A DNA stretch of 64,000 nt from Planctomycetia bacterium. Its GTDB lineage: Bacteria > Planctomycetota > Planctomycetia > Gemmatales > Gemmataceae. Every line of letters begins with the position of its first letter. Position 1 is the first letter of the stretch. The notes beneath the pieces are model-generated. The model was given only the letters and a program-made list of their open reading frames with translations. It did not search any database and had not been told where the DNA came from. Below are positions 9,341-18,379 of this stretch, piece after piece. The stretch is taken from assembly GCA_005799265.1 (NCBI GenBank), contig SYHD01000091.1:1-64000 (forward strand), given 5' to 3'. Both the position numbers and the translations under genes were made by a program.

Positions 9341-9658
9341 CTACTCAGGCGACTGCACCGCGGCAGCGAACTTCGCCGCGTAGTCGGGCCGCCGGAACCG
9401 CACGGCAAGCGTCCCGTGACGCCGGGAATAGCGGCTCAACTCGACCGGTGGTCGCCGGTTGCCAGGCAACACGGCCCCAACCACTCCGCCGAGGATTGAG
9501 CCGAGCACGCACACGCAGCCGATGACGACCAGCCAGGGGACGGCCTCCTGGAGTCCCTCGGCGGTGGGATCCCAGGCGAGCTTGCCGTGCAGATACCAGG
9601 CGGCACCCATGGCGCCGCCGCTGAACGTCGATTCCGCATTGAAGCCTTCCACGCTCAT
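9341..9658 (-). CDS. Small predicted membrane protein of unknown function
   Basis: 105 residues with one long hydrophobic segment (about 41-66, VPWLVVIGCVCVLGSILGG onward) followed by a basic tail. I do not recognise the family. The amino-acid composition and membrane segment look like a real protein, but the ribosome binding site is weak (GGGA before ATG) and the gene may be the surviving end of a longer one. It lies 40 bp from the right IS-like end and next to a degraded gene fragment. Confidence 0.45.
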   Translation of the reverse strand: MSVEGFNAESTFSGGAMGAAWYLHGKLAWDPTAEGLQEAVPWLVVIGCVCVLGSILGGVVGAVLPGNRRPPVELSRYSRRHGTLAVRFRRPDYAAKFAAAVQSPE

Positions 9659-9688
9659 GGTCCCAGCACGAAGGGACCGCAGTAATGC

Positions 9689-9820
9689 CTATTTGACGCT
9701 GAACGTGCGCTCGATGCGCGTGACATTGCCCTGGCGATCGCGCATCGCCACGACGATCGTGCCGCGTTTCAGAGAACATCGTGACAACATGCGCGTCGAC
9801 CAAGGGTGCGAGTTTCATGC
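9689..9820 (-). pseudogene. Degraded 3' end of a secreted-protein gene
   Basis: The frame ending at 9689 encodes LKRGTIVVAMRDRQGNVTR and ends TFSVK, a pattern I associate with the C-terminus of Planctomycete exported hydrolase-like proteins. The expected preceding text (MKLAPLVD) is in another frame just upstream and an in-frame stop precedes the fragment, so the gene is frameshifted and truncated. The family recall is from memory and uncertain. Confidence 0.4.
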
Positions 9821-10087
9821 GGACGGCTTCAGTCGCTAGGCACGAATAAAGGCGCTCGGCATAGGGCTTCTCAGTTGTAAAATAAGCGTGATTCCTCCAC
9901 GTTCAATTAGCGGAAGAAGATATCACATGAAAATCCGTTGGCGAATGTTGCTGCCCCTCCTCGCTTGAACGCTCATAATAGGGTGGACCGCCTGCCCTTC
10001 CCAGACGCGGGCCAGATGTTGCGGAACAATCCGTGCACGTTGAATACGATAAATGGATCGTTCACCTTTACCTCGCCAGGTTATCCC

Positions 10088-11320
10088 ATGACGCGCTTCC
10101 TTTCAGGCACACTGTTGTTGCTGTCATTATTATTGCTTTTCATCTTGCCGACGTTAGTTCGGGCAGGTGAGCCCGTCAAGCCGGTGTTGGAGGCGCAACC
10201 CGCGGTTCTTGAAAAGATCAAGAATCTCCAGAGCAATCACGCCGTTCTGCTCGGTCAGGCCAAGGTGTTGGGTGACTTCAACGATACGGCGCGGAAGTAC
10301 AACCTTCACAAGACCGGTCCACTGGCGCGCGATTTCACGCTCAAGATGGTCTGGGCGCCAGAGCGAAAACGCGCACTTTTCTGCGGCGCCAACCATGGCG
10401 TGCCGCATCGCCTCAACGACGTCTGGGAGTTTGATCTCGCCTCCCTGTCATGGGCAATGCTCTACGCTCCCGATTTGCCGCGCGATTACACCGGCATGGG
10501 CAAGGATTTCAGCGACGTCGTCTTCAAGGACGGCATCCTCCTTACCAAACGCGGCGGCCCGGTCGTGATCGCGCACACTTGGTGGGGATTGGCCTATGAC
10601 CCGGCCCTACGATCGATGTATTTCATGAACACCTGGGTCACCAACCAGAAGAAGTGCGTCGAACAACTCGGCGGCGATCCAAGCCAGCTTTACACGGGTC
10701 CGCCGCTCTGGTCGTTCACCCCCAGCACCGGCACGTGGAAAATGCACAGGACGGCCAAGCCGTTTCCGGCCGCCCCATTCGGCGGCATGCTCGAGTTCAT
10801 TCCCAAACACGCAGGCTGCATCTGGCACACGAACAATTGGCAAATGCAGGCGACCTGGCTTTATGAACCGAAGACTAATGCCTGGAGGAACCTCGACGCC
10901 AACAAGAAGACCGCCGACTTTTCGAAACACGCTGCCGAGCCTGAACAGGTCGGTTATTACGACAGCAAGCGGAACCTGGTCATTGCTCATCGTCACAAGG
11001 CGACGTCGCATTACGATGTCGCGAAGAATCGCTGGGAAAAGGTGATCGACGCCGCCAAGGACGCCGAGGATGTCCCGTATGGCCACGACGCGCGCGCGCC
11101 GATGTACTATGATCCGATCAGCGGCGACGGTCTGCTCATCCAATTTCAAACGAATACGCTCTGGGCCTACAATCCGGACGGCAAACGCTGGACGAAGCTC
11201 ACACCCGAAGGCGGCCCGATGCCTACGGGCAACCGTCGTCTGGCTTATTTCGATCCGTCCCAGGGCGTCCTCGTCGTGCTCGACGGCACGACCATCTGGG
11301 CCTACCGTCACCGAAGCTGA
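10088..11320 (+). CDS. Secreted Kelch-like beta-propeller protein
   Basis: 410 residues from the ATG that begins a strong signal peptide (residues 1-25, Leu-rich core, ending VRAGE). Longer in-frame starts upstream (from 9938) put 50 unlikely residues before the signal and are rejected. Repeats of the Kelch type are visible, for example NDVWEFDLASLSWAM and later lines ending in LWAYNPDGKRWTKL and IWAYRH. Such propellers bind sugars or proteins outside the cell. It stands 66 bp before a large secreted glycosidase-like gene on the same strand, so the two may be cotranscribed. Confidence 0.75.
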   Translation: MTRFLSGTLLLLSLLLLFILPTLVRAGEPVKPVLEAQPAVLEKIKNLQSNHAVLLGQAKVLGDFNDTARKYNLHKTGPLARDFTLKMVWAPERKRALFCGANHGVPHRLNDVWEFDLASLSWAMLYAPDLPRDYTGMGKDFSDVVFKDGILLTKRGGPVVIAHTWWGLAYDPALRSMYFMNTWVTNQKKCVEQLGGDPSQLYTGPPLWSFTPSTGTWKMHRTAKPFPAAPFGGMLEFIPKHAGCIWHTNNWQMQATWLYEPKTNAWRNLDANKKTADFSKHAAEPEQVGYYDSKRNLVIAHRHKATSHYDVAKNRWEKVIDAAKDAEDVPYGHDARAPMYYDPISGDGLLIQFQTNTLWAYNPDGKRWTKLTPEGGPMPTGNRRLAYFDPSQGVLVVLDGTTIWAYRHRS

Positions 11321-11386
11321 AACAAGAATCCCGGATTAACTGTGCAAATCCTCACGGGCAAAAATGTCTAGACAAGGCCCGACTAC

Positions 11387-14300
11387 ATGAAAAACCTCAT
11401 CACCCGCGCAGCCCTGCTGCTCACGCCACTGGCAGCGCACGCCGCGCTGATCTTTCTGCCTGCGCCATTACAAGCTCAGGCGCTCACCTTGAAGAAAGCC
11501 GATACGGTGGAGGTTGAGTTTCGTGTCGGCAAGTCGGGAAAGATCGCCGTGCTATTCAAGTTCGCCGATGGCAAAATCCAGACGCTGCTCGCTGCTGCCA
11601 AAGCCGATATGCTGAAACGCATCGTGGAAAAAGACGGCAAGAAAGCGCCGGAGATGCTGCCTATGGCCGATGGCTGGATCGAGTTCACGGGCGCGGGCCT
11701 CAGGTTTCAATATCACAGCCGGCCGTATCTCAAACGCTACACGGAGGCTCAGCAGGCAGATCTGGCGAAGGTGTGGGAGACGCTGCCCGCTGCGTCGCAG
11801 TGCTGGGTGCCTCTGGAAGTACGTGCCGATGCCGCGGGCGCGGAGTTGTGGATGGATGGGCGCTACTGCGGTCGGGTGGCGAGTGGAAGCCGGCTCAGCG
11901 AGGTGAATTTCTATTTGGCGGCGGACAGCGCGGTGCGCAGCGAGCGAATGTTCACGCGCGCGGATTCGGGCTTGTACCTGCCGCTGGATGTGCGGCGCAT
12001 CGCGCAACCTGGTGTGATGAAGGATTGTCTTGTGTCACTGAAACCTGGCGCCCAGCAGATCAAAAAAATTCCGATGGTGGTGGCGGACGGCGCCAGTAAT
12101 GCGGATGTCGGCATGGCGAAGGAGATGCAGGGAAGACGGGGGCTGGAGGAAAACGAGAACACCTCGCGCACGTCGCTGGACGGCATGAAGGAGTCGCTGC
12201 ACTTCTCGGTGCCGCAGGCGTTTTATCATCGGGCCTGGGTGCTGTGCGCGGTCGATCCGGATGTCAAAAAAGATCCCGTGCTGACCACGCGGCTGACACG
12301 CTTCGGCATCTGGGGCCGCGGCGGCGCCATGGCGGATACGACGCTCACTCTGCCACGAGGCGACGAGAAACCAGGCGACGGAATCGAGCAGGTGGGCAGC
12401 GTGCAATACACCGCCGACCAGAAGATGATCAATGTGCCGCTCTATCTCGTGCGGGTTGATTTGAAGGCAGGCGATATCCTGGACATCCTTGCCGACCAGA
12501 AGGACCCGTATGCTCCCATGAAAATCGGGCCCTATCTCGACTTCGAGTTTCTTGGCAAGTGCGGCGGGTTGGAAGTGCAAAATGATCGTCGGCGCATACC
12601 GCTGGCGACCTCGACCAGCGCCGTGCATGTCTTCGGCGTGACTTTGGAAAAAGCCCCCGCGGAGTTGCGGCTCAAGCAAGCGCAGCCAGGCAACATCTTT
12701 CACAACGATGAGACGCCGGAGACAACCTTCGCCATTCGCGCGAACACGGCGGGACGCTACGAATTGCGCTGGGAAATCACCAGCATCGATGGCCGGGTGC
12801 TCGTGAAGAAAGCGAAGACCATCGAGCTTCCAGCCGTGGGCAGCGAATCCGATCTTACCGTGCCGCTTACCATGCCGGACCTCGGCTGGTATGGACTGAG
12901 CGTGACGCTCGCGGATGCCGGTGGACAACCTCTGCTCAAGCACGCGGCAGCCTTTGCGCTACTGGGCAAGGATACTCGCACCGCAGGATATGAATCCCCC
13001 TTTGGGACATGGTGGTTCAATGGCGTTCACTACACGACCAAGGATCCGGCGGTGGCTGGACCGATGTTGTTCAAAGCCGGATTCCGGCGCACGACGATGA
13101 TATGGACCAAAGCCAGCGAGCAGGATTTTGCGCCATGGAAGCTCTCGGTCAATCAGATTCAGTGGCCCTTTAGGCTTGCGGATCTCAAGGACTGGCCGGC
13201 AGCGGAGAAACGTGCCGAACTGGCCATTGGCGCGATGTTGAAGCGCTTCCCACACTGCCAATACATTGATCTGTTTCATGAAAGCTACGACCCGCGCGTG
13301 TATCCTCCGGAGATCTATGGGGAGAAGTATGTGGCCAAGGATGCCGTGCTCGCCGCGCGCGAAGATGAACTGTTCGAGCTGGGAGTGAAGGCTGCCAAAT
13401 TTATTCGCGCCAAGTTCCCGCAGCTCAAGATCATTGCGGGCAACAGCGGTGGTTCAGCCGGCATGATCGCCGTGATGCTGCGGCGCGGCTTCCCTCGTGA
13501 ACTCATCGACTACCTCGGCAATGAGGCGACTGGCCAGACCTTCGCGCCGGAAAAACTCTTGCCGCACACCACGGGCGGCATCTGGCTGATGGCCGAGACA
13601 GCGCGGAAATTCGGCTACGACTTCCCATTGGCGGGCTGCTTTGAGTATACCAGCCGCGCCGAGCGCGACCTCGGCGCCCAGCGGCACGCGGAGTGGTATG
13701 CACGCGATATGCTCATCGGTCTCGCCTACCGGTTCCCGACCATCTCACCAGCCGGGATCGAAGATGTAGGGAACTGTTACTACGACACGCTCTGGGGAGC
13801 ATCGGGACTTTGTCAGCGCCATCCATTGCATTACCCGAAGCCCGCCTATGTCGCACTCGCCACGCTCACGAAGGTTCTCGATAGTGTGAAGCTCGTTCGG
13901 CAGATGCCCACCGGCTCATCGAGCGCGTACGCATTGGAGTTCGAGCGAGGCAAGGATCGCATCTACGCCCTCTGGACGCCGCGCGGGGAGTGTGAGATGG
14001 AATTGGAGTTCCCAACCGATACCGCCGCGGCGCGGGTCGAGTTTTACGGACGACAGCACTCTCTGAAAACGAAGGGCAAGCGACTCACCATCACCGCCGC
14101 AAGTGCTGTGAACTACATCATCAGTCCGATCGCCGCGACGAATATCACTGCGGGCAAGCGGGCCTTCCCCAACCATCAGCCTCTCGCCGGAACGCAGATC
14201 ATCAGCCGCATGGATGACCTGGCCCAATGGCAACTCGTCCCCGATGAGCTAGCAATCACAACTCCGCTGCGGCGGCCAGGCAAGTTTGCCATTCGTCAGG

Positions 14301-14803
14301 TAAACGACGCCGAGAAGGGCGCGTGCCTCGAACTGGAACTGAAGCGCGCAGGCGAAGTGCCGCACGTCGTCGGCGAATACACCGCACTGCGCTTGACGAA
14401 GCCGCTGCCCATGGGCGGCAAGCCACACGCCGTTGGCGTGTGGGTCAAGGGAGACAGCAGTTGGGGACGCATTTTCTGGGAGATCGAGGATGCCAAAGGC
14501 GAGCGGTGGCGCTCCTCCAAAGACCTCGATGGCGGCGACTGGGGCAATCAAGCCGCCATCGACTTCGATGGCTGGTGCTTCGTCACCTTTCCGCTGACCA
14601 GAGAATCCCCCGCGCGGCACATCGAACCAGGCGCCGGCATCGGTCAGTGGCAGGGCAATGCCGATGGCATCCTCGACTACCCGTTGAAGCTCGTCGGCCT
14701 CTACGTGCAGACACATCGCCAGTCACTCGATCTCACGCAAATGAGACCGGTGAAAGGAAACATCCGGCTCAAAGATGTGAGCGTGATCGGTGATGGAAAG
14801 TGA
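11387..14803 (+). CDS. Large secreted protein with clan-A glycosidase-like TIM-barrel region
   Basis: 1138 residues with a signal peptide (about 1-29, ending LQAQA). The N-terminal third is beta-rich and not recognised. The central region (about 530-830) looks like a clan-A glycoside hydrolase barrel: a candidate acid/base E632 in LFHESYDP and a candidate nucleophile E753 in GCFEYTSR, 121 residues apart, which suits the clan. The C-terminal region (about 930-1138) resembles a carbohydrate-binding jelly roll. I cannot name a GH family. The context of esterases and another glycosidase supports polysaccharide degradation. It is intact with no frameshift. Confidence 0.65.
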   Translation: MKNLITRAALLLTPLAAHAALIFLPAPLQAQALTLKKADTVEVEFRVGKSGKIAVLFKFADGKIQTLLAAAKADMLKRIVEKDGKKAPEMLPMADGWIEFTGAGLRFQYHSRPYLKRYTEAQQADLAKVWETLPAASQCWVPLEVRADAAGAELWMDGRYCGRVASGSRLSEVNFYLAADSAVRSERMFTRADSGLYLPLDVRRIAQPGVMKDCLVSLKPGAQQIKKIPMVVADGASNADVGMAKEMQGRRGLEENENTSRTSLDGMKESLHFSVPQAFYHRAWVLCAVDPDVKKDPVLTTRLTRFGIWGRGGAMADTTLTLPRGDEKPGDGIEQVGSVQYTADQKMINVPLYLVRVDLKAGDILDILADQKDPYAPMKIGPYLDFEFLGKCGGLEVQNDRRRIPLATSTSAVHVFGVTLEKAPAELRLKQAQPGNIFHNDETPETTFAIRANTAGRYELRWEITSIDGRVLVKKAKTIELPAVGSESDLTVPLTMPDLGWYGLSVTLADAGGQPLLKHAAAFALLGKDTRTAGYESPFGTWWFNGVHYTTKDPAVAGPMLFKAGFRRTTMIWTKASEQDFAPWKLSVNQIQWPFRLADLKDWPAAEKRAELAIGAMLKRFPHCQYIDLFHESYDPRVYPPEIYGEKYVAKDAVLAAREDELFELGVKAAKFIRAKFPQLKIIAGNSGGSAGMIAVMLRRGFPRELIDYLGNEATGQTFAPEKLLPHTTGGIWLMAETARKFGYDFPLAGCFEYTSRAERDLGAQRHAEWYARDMLIGLAYRFPTISPAGIEDVGNCYYDTLWGASGLCQRHPLHYPKPAYVALATLTKVLDSVKLVRQMPTGSSSAYALEFERGKDRIYALWTPRGECEMELEFPTDTAAARVEFYGRQHSLKTKGKRLTITAASAVNYIISPIAATNITAGKRAFPNHQPLAGTQIISRMDDLAQWQLVPDELAITTPLRRPGKFAIRQVNDAEKGACLELELKRAGEVPHVVGEYTALRLTKPLPMGGKPHAVGVWVKGDSSWGRIFWEIEDAKGERWRSSKDLDGGDWGNQAAIDFDGWCFVTFPLTRESPARHIEPGAGIGQWQGNADGILDYPLKLVGLYVQTHRQSLDLTQMRPVKGNIRLKDVSVIGDGK

Positions 14804-14865
14804 CCGGCAGCAGACAAGTGAACCGCGTCACTCGTTCTTATTGTGCACATATCCTTTCCACACTT

Positions 14866-15534
14866 TCACTTTGGCAGATGTCGGCTGATCGCGTCTGCCA
14901 CCGCCTTTGCTAGTTTCTCCCGACCTTCCTGCGTGAAGTGAACGCCATCGGCACTGATCAGCTTCTCTCGTGTATTGGCATCGGGCATGACGTCGCGCAG
15001 GTCATTCACGGGCACCTTCAGTTCCTGCATCACCTTTCGAGCGATGCCGTTGTACTGCGTCGCGCCGGCGTCCAGCAGCTCGTAGTCCGCTTTGGCCCGA
15101 CCTTTGGCGGCGCGTTCATCCAGGATCGGCGTCGTCGTGGCAAAGATGACCGTCGCCTTCGTTTCCTTGCGTAGCCGCTCGACGATCTTGCGCAAGTTAG
15201 CGTCGTATTGCGGAGCCGGCACCTGGTGCGCGCCGGTCTTCTTCGATTTCTTGACATCGTGGATGCCGCAGTTGAAGTGCACAATGTCGGGTTGCTCGCG
15301 GATTGCCCAGGCTTCCAGGCCCTTGAGGTTGTTGGCACTGTCGCCGCCATTCGCTTTCGGGCTGACGATGATCGCTTTGCCGGCGAGCAGCTTTTCGACG
15401 AAGGGAGCATAGCCCATGCGGATCGAGTCGCCGAGCAGCACCACCTTCGGCAATCGCGGCTCTTGAGCCGACGCGTGGAGCGCGGTCAGCACCGCAAGGA
15501 GCACTGCGCCGAGTCTGCTGCTGGTCGACTTCAT
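14866..15534 (-). CDS. Secreted SGNH/GDSL esterase
   Basis: 222 residues with a signal peptide (1-23). All SGNH blocks are visible: LLGDSIRMG (nucleophile Ser), NGGDSANN (Gly), CGIHD in place of GxND, and the final DGVHF with the catalytic Asp and His. Members deacylate carbohydrates. It is the last gene of a minus-strand set with the DUF6807 gene (28-bp gap) and the aldolase gene, probably one operon. Confidence 0.87.
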   Translation of the reverse strand: MKSTSSRLGAVLLAVLTALHASAQEPRLPKVVLLGDSIRMGYAPFVEKLLAGKAIIVSPKANGGDSANNLKGLEAWAIREQPDIVHFNCGIHDVKKSKKTGAHQVPAPQYDANLRKIVERLRKETKATVIFATTTPILDERAAKGRAKADYELLDAGATQYNGIARKVMQELKVPVNDLRDVMPDANTREKLISADGVHFTQEGREKLAKAVADAISRHLPK

Positions 15535-15562
15535 GGTGTTGTCCTCACAAGGTCACTCGGTT

Positions 15563-16528
15563 CTACGGCGTCGATCGCTTCGCGGCCTGCGCGTATTCGC
15601 GATGCCAGCGTTCGATTTGCTCTGCGGGCACGGCCGCGCGATGAATCACCAGACGATAGCGCAGCACCAACGGCTTCTCCGTGGGTAGGGCCACGGGAGT
15701 CGCGCCGGGGTAGACGGCGTTCTGCATGCTGCTGCGACGGCGCAAGATCCACGATTGCGGAAAGCCTGGCGTCGCGGGATGAGTCAGCATCGCAATGCCG
15801 GAGATACGGTCGTTGGCGAACGTGCCGGCGACATCGATCCAGGCGGCGGCGTCCACGGGGCCGGCGAGCGGTTGCACTTCTCCCTTGGGGCCGAGGAAAC
15901 GCACGTCCTTCGGCAGTCGCAGGCGCGGCGAAAATCCTCCGTAGCCGGGAGTGGGCGCGGCGCCGCCGATACGAGTCTCGGGCTGCAGCGCGGTCAGGCT
16001 AATCTCGAAATCCACAACGCGTCGATCTTTCTCGGCCCGATGCACCTTCATGACGACTTGCTCGCGCACAAACGGTTTCTGGTTACCCTTCACGTCCTGC
16101 CACAGAGACGACAACCAGTAGACGTCGGTGTGCAACGACATAGCGTTGCCGCTGGGTTCGGCCTTCACGGCGCGGATGTCCCAGCCGCAGTCTTTCAAGG
16201 CCCACGGATCGCCGACTGCCTTGCCGCCGATCGTGACCTGATGCCAGGCCCAGAAGATGCCGCGGTGGTGGGGATGGTCGGCCGGGAAATCTTCGGTGAG
16301 CGGTTCACCGTCGAGGTCGAGGAGCGGATGCACATAGTTGGCGCGCGTGAATTTGCCATCCTTCGACTTCGGCCGGCGCTGGTAGAAGAGTACCTTCGTG
16401 TCCCTCTCCTGCACCCAGACGCCATCGTCGGTTGTAACAGCCGTCCATGCGGGAGGCGTTTGCGCTTCGATGGCGCACGGCAGCAGCAGCAATGTCATCA
16501 GGGCTGTCAAGCGCGAGCAGGATTGCAT
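15563..16528 (-). CDS. DUF6807 (PmoA-like) secreted protein
   Basis: 321 residues. The chosen ATG starts a signal peptide (MQSCSRLTALMTLLLLPC) and leaves a 29-bp gap to the upstream aldolase gene; a longer frame to 16633 would overlap that gene and is rejected. The DFPADHPHHRGIFWAW segment, rich in His, is characteristic of the family once called methane oxygenase PmoA, now DUF6807. The name is historic and does not imply methane oxidation. In Planctomycetes these proteins often lie beside sugar dehydrogenases and esterases. The function is unknown; the His cluster could bind metal. Confidence 0.8.
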   Translation of the reverse strand: MQSCSRLTALMTLLLLPCAIEAQTPPAWTAVTTDDGVWVQERDTKVLFYQRRPKSKDGKFTRANYVHPLLDLDGEPLTEDFPADHPHHRGIFWAWHQVTIGGKAVGDPWALKDCGWDIRAVKAEPSGNAMSLHTDVYWLSSLWQDVKGNQKPFVREQVVMKVHRAEKDRRVVDFEISLTALQPETRIGGAAPTPGYGGFSPRLRLPKDVRFLGPKGEVQPLAGPVDAAAWIDVAGTFANDRISGIAMLTHPATPGFPQSWILRRRSSMQNAVYPGATPVALPTEKPLVLRYRLVIHRAAVPAEQIERWHREYAQAAKRSTP

Positions 16529-16557
16529 GGCGAGAGCCTTCTTCCCTGGCGCACGAG

Positions 16558-17313
16558 CTAGTTCTTTTCGTACCCCGTGGTCTTGGCGGTCTTGGGCCCC
16601 TGGAACATCATGTAGCCGGGACGGTCGCTCCAACTCGAGGGGCCGGCGAGGATCTTGCCGTGGGCAAGGACCGATTCACGGACAACTTTTTCCCGCGCAT
16701 TGTAGGATGGCGAGCCGTCGCGGTCGCCGGCGAACAGGCCGAAATCATTGCTCGCCACCATGACGATATCGATCCCCTCGACCTCGTTCAGGATGTTGCC
16801 GATGACGCCGACGCCCGCTGGGCTCTCAATCTGGATCATGAGCAGGATGTTGTTGTTGGCGTTGGTGGCGTACCCATCACCCCAGAGGGTTTTGGCTTGA
16901 TTTTGGCCCGAGCTCCGCCGGCCCCATGGCTTGGCGTTTGGGTTGTCACGATCACCGATCGGATACTTGGAATACAGGACCGCGTTACGGGCCTCTTCGA
17001 CCGACTCGACCATCGGCACGACGATGCCCAGGGCACCGGCATCGCAGGCTTTCAAGATGTCGCCGACGTTTGCGGACGGCACACGCACGAACGGGATACA
17101 CCCTGCTTCAGCGACCACCTTGATGAGTTGCTGCGTTTCGCGCCAGGTGATCGTGCTGTGCTGCATCTCAATCCAGATGAAGTCCTGGCCTTCGCAGGCT
17201 TTCTTCGCAGCCTCGAGGTCGGGCTGGATGAGCGTGTTGCTGAAAATCTGCTGGCCGGCCTTGAGTTTGGTGATCACGGTGTTGAAGGTAAGCGAACCAG
17301 GTTGTGCGATCAT
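16558..17313 (-). CDS. HpcH/HpaI-family aldolase
   Basis: 251 residues from the ATG with AAAGGAG 8 bases upstream; an ATG 10 codons earlier lacks this. Class II, divalent-metal-dependent aldolases of this family cleave 2-keto-3-deoxy acids to pyruvate and an aldehyde. Visible motifs are IWIEMQHSTI, VVPMVESVEEAR, the metal-binding Glu in IQIESPAGV and Asp in ASNDFGLFAG. It is cytoplasmic. As first gene of the aldolase-DUF6807-SGNH operon it may handle a sugar acid released by the exported enzymes, but the actual substrate is unknown. Confidence 0.85.
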   Translation of the reverse strand: MIAQPGSLTFNTVITKLKAGQQIFSNTLIQPDLEAAKKACEGQDFIWIEMQHSTITWRETQQLIKVVAEAGCIPFVRVPSANVGDILKACDAGALGIVVPMVESVEEARNAVLYSKYPIGDRDNPNAKPWGRRSSGQNQAKTLWGDGYATNANNNILLMIQIESPAGVGVIGNILNEVEGIDIVMVASNDFGLFAGDRDGSPSYNAREKVVRESVLAHGKILAGPSSWSDRPGYMMFQGPKTAKTTGYEKN

Positions 17314-17540
17314 GTCGTTCTGCTCCTTTGGGGTGTTGCACACAATCTAGGCGTGGGTAAGCTGGCCGTCCAGCCGTGCGAAACGCCCCGAAGGTCTCTC
17401 CGCATGCTGGCGTCATGCGCAAATAGCATCTGTGACCATACAATTGCTCAAATCAGAATGCCCACGGCTCGACGAACTATCTCGCGGCGAACAACCGATC
17501 GCCACGTTCGCAAGAGAACTTTTTCAGGAGGTCAGGTCGC

Positions 17541-18275
17541 ATGAGAAGTGTAATTGCATGCATCTTCTTGATCATGCTGACGAGTGTGTCCGCCTCGGGC
17601 GGGGCGAAGGATCGACCGTTGAAGGTATTCGTTCTGGCGGGCACAAGCAACATGCTTGGCGCTACTGCCAAGGTCGAAAAGCTGCCGGATGATCTGCGTC
17701 AGCCGCTCAAGGAGGTTCTCGTCTACAAGAACGGCGAATGGACGCCGCTCGAAGCCGGCAAGAATCTGGTCGGGAACGAGGCGACCTTCGGCCGGGCCAT
17801 GGCCAAGCACCTGGGCGAACCCGTCGGCATTGTCTGGATCTCGGTCGCGTCGGCATCGAGCAAGTCGCCCGGGCTCGGTATCAATAACATCGTCAAGCAA
17901 TCGCGCGACAAGGGTCGGCCCATCGTCATCGCTGGCATTCTGCTCGACGTCAGCTACCGCGACGGTATCAACGAGGACACGGCCAAAGCGTACGGCGAGA
18001 ACCTCGTGCGCTGGGTCGAGGCGACGCGTAAAGATATCGGCAACGCGCACCTGCCCATCGTCATGAACCGGGCCATTCCGCCTGGGAAGGGTACGCCTTA
18101 CCTGGAACTGGTTCGCAAGGCGCAAGACGCCGCGAAGCTACCGAGCTTCCGTGTGTTCAACTGCGATGATGTGCCGCGCGGCGCGGACAAGGTTCATTTT
18201 CAAACCGAGGGCCGACTTGAGATGGGGAAGCGATTCGCGGCTGGGATGATCGAATTGATCAAGGCGGACAAGTAA
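17541..18275 (+). CDS. Secreted SASA-domain carbohydrate esterase
   Basis: 244 residues with a signal peptide (1-22). The SASA nucleophile motif reads VLAGTSNML, with Thr where GQSN is usual. The terminal catalytic Asp-His motif is DKVHFQTEG. An AGGAGG lies upstream of the ATG. A deacetylase role on carbohydrate is likely given the intact Ser and Asp-His. It faces away from the aldolase operon and is followed by a convergent DUF1501 gene. Confidence 0.8.
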   Translation: MRSVIACIFLIMLTSVSASGGAKDRPLKVFVLAGTSNMLGATAKVEKLPDDLRQPLKEVLVYKNGEWTPLEAGKNLVGNEATFGRAMAKHLGEPVGIVWISVASASSKSPGLGINNIVKQSRDKGRPIVIAGILLDVSYRDGINEDTAKAYGENLVRWVEATRKDIGNAHLPIVMNRAIPPGKGTPYLELVRKAQDAAKLPSFRVFNCDDVPRGADKVHFQTEGRLEMGKRFAAGMIELIKADK

Positions 18276-18379
18276 GCCGTTACACATGAGTTCTGAAAAC
18301 CTGCGATAGCTCGCGCATTGGTTCATCGCCCAAACGAGGTGCGTTTGAGTGTCCGAAAGAATTTCGCGCAAACGCGCGT

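Noticed and set aside
12035-12943. Minus-strand frame of about 300 codons inside the 1138-residue secreted protein gene
   Set aside because: The plus strand carries the signal peptide and continuous protein. The minus frame is composition-driven.
15563-16633. Extended start of the DUF6807 gene and a methane oxidation role
   Set aside because: The longer start overlaps the aldolase gene and precedes the signal peptide. The PmoA name is historic and the protein is unrelated to methane monooxygenase.
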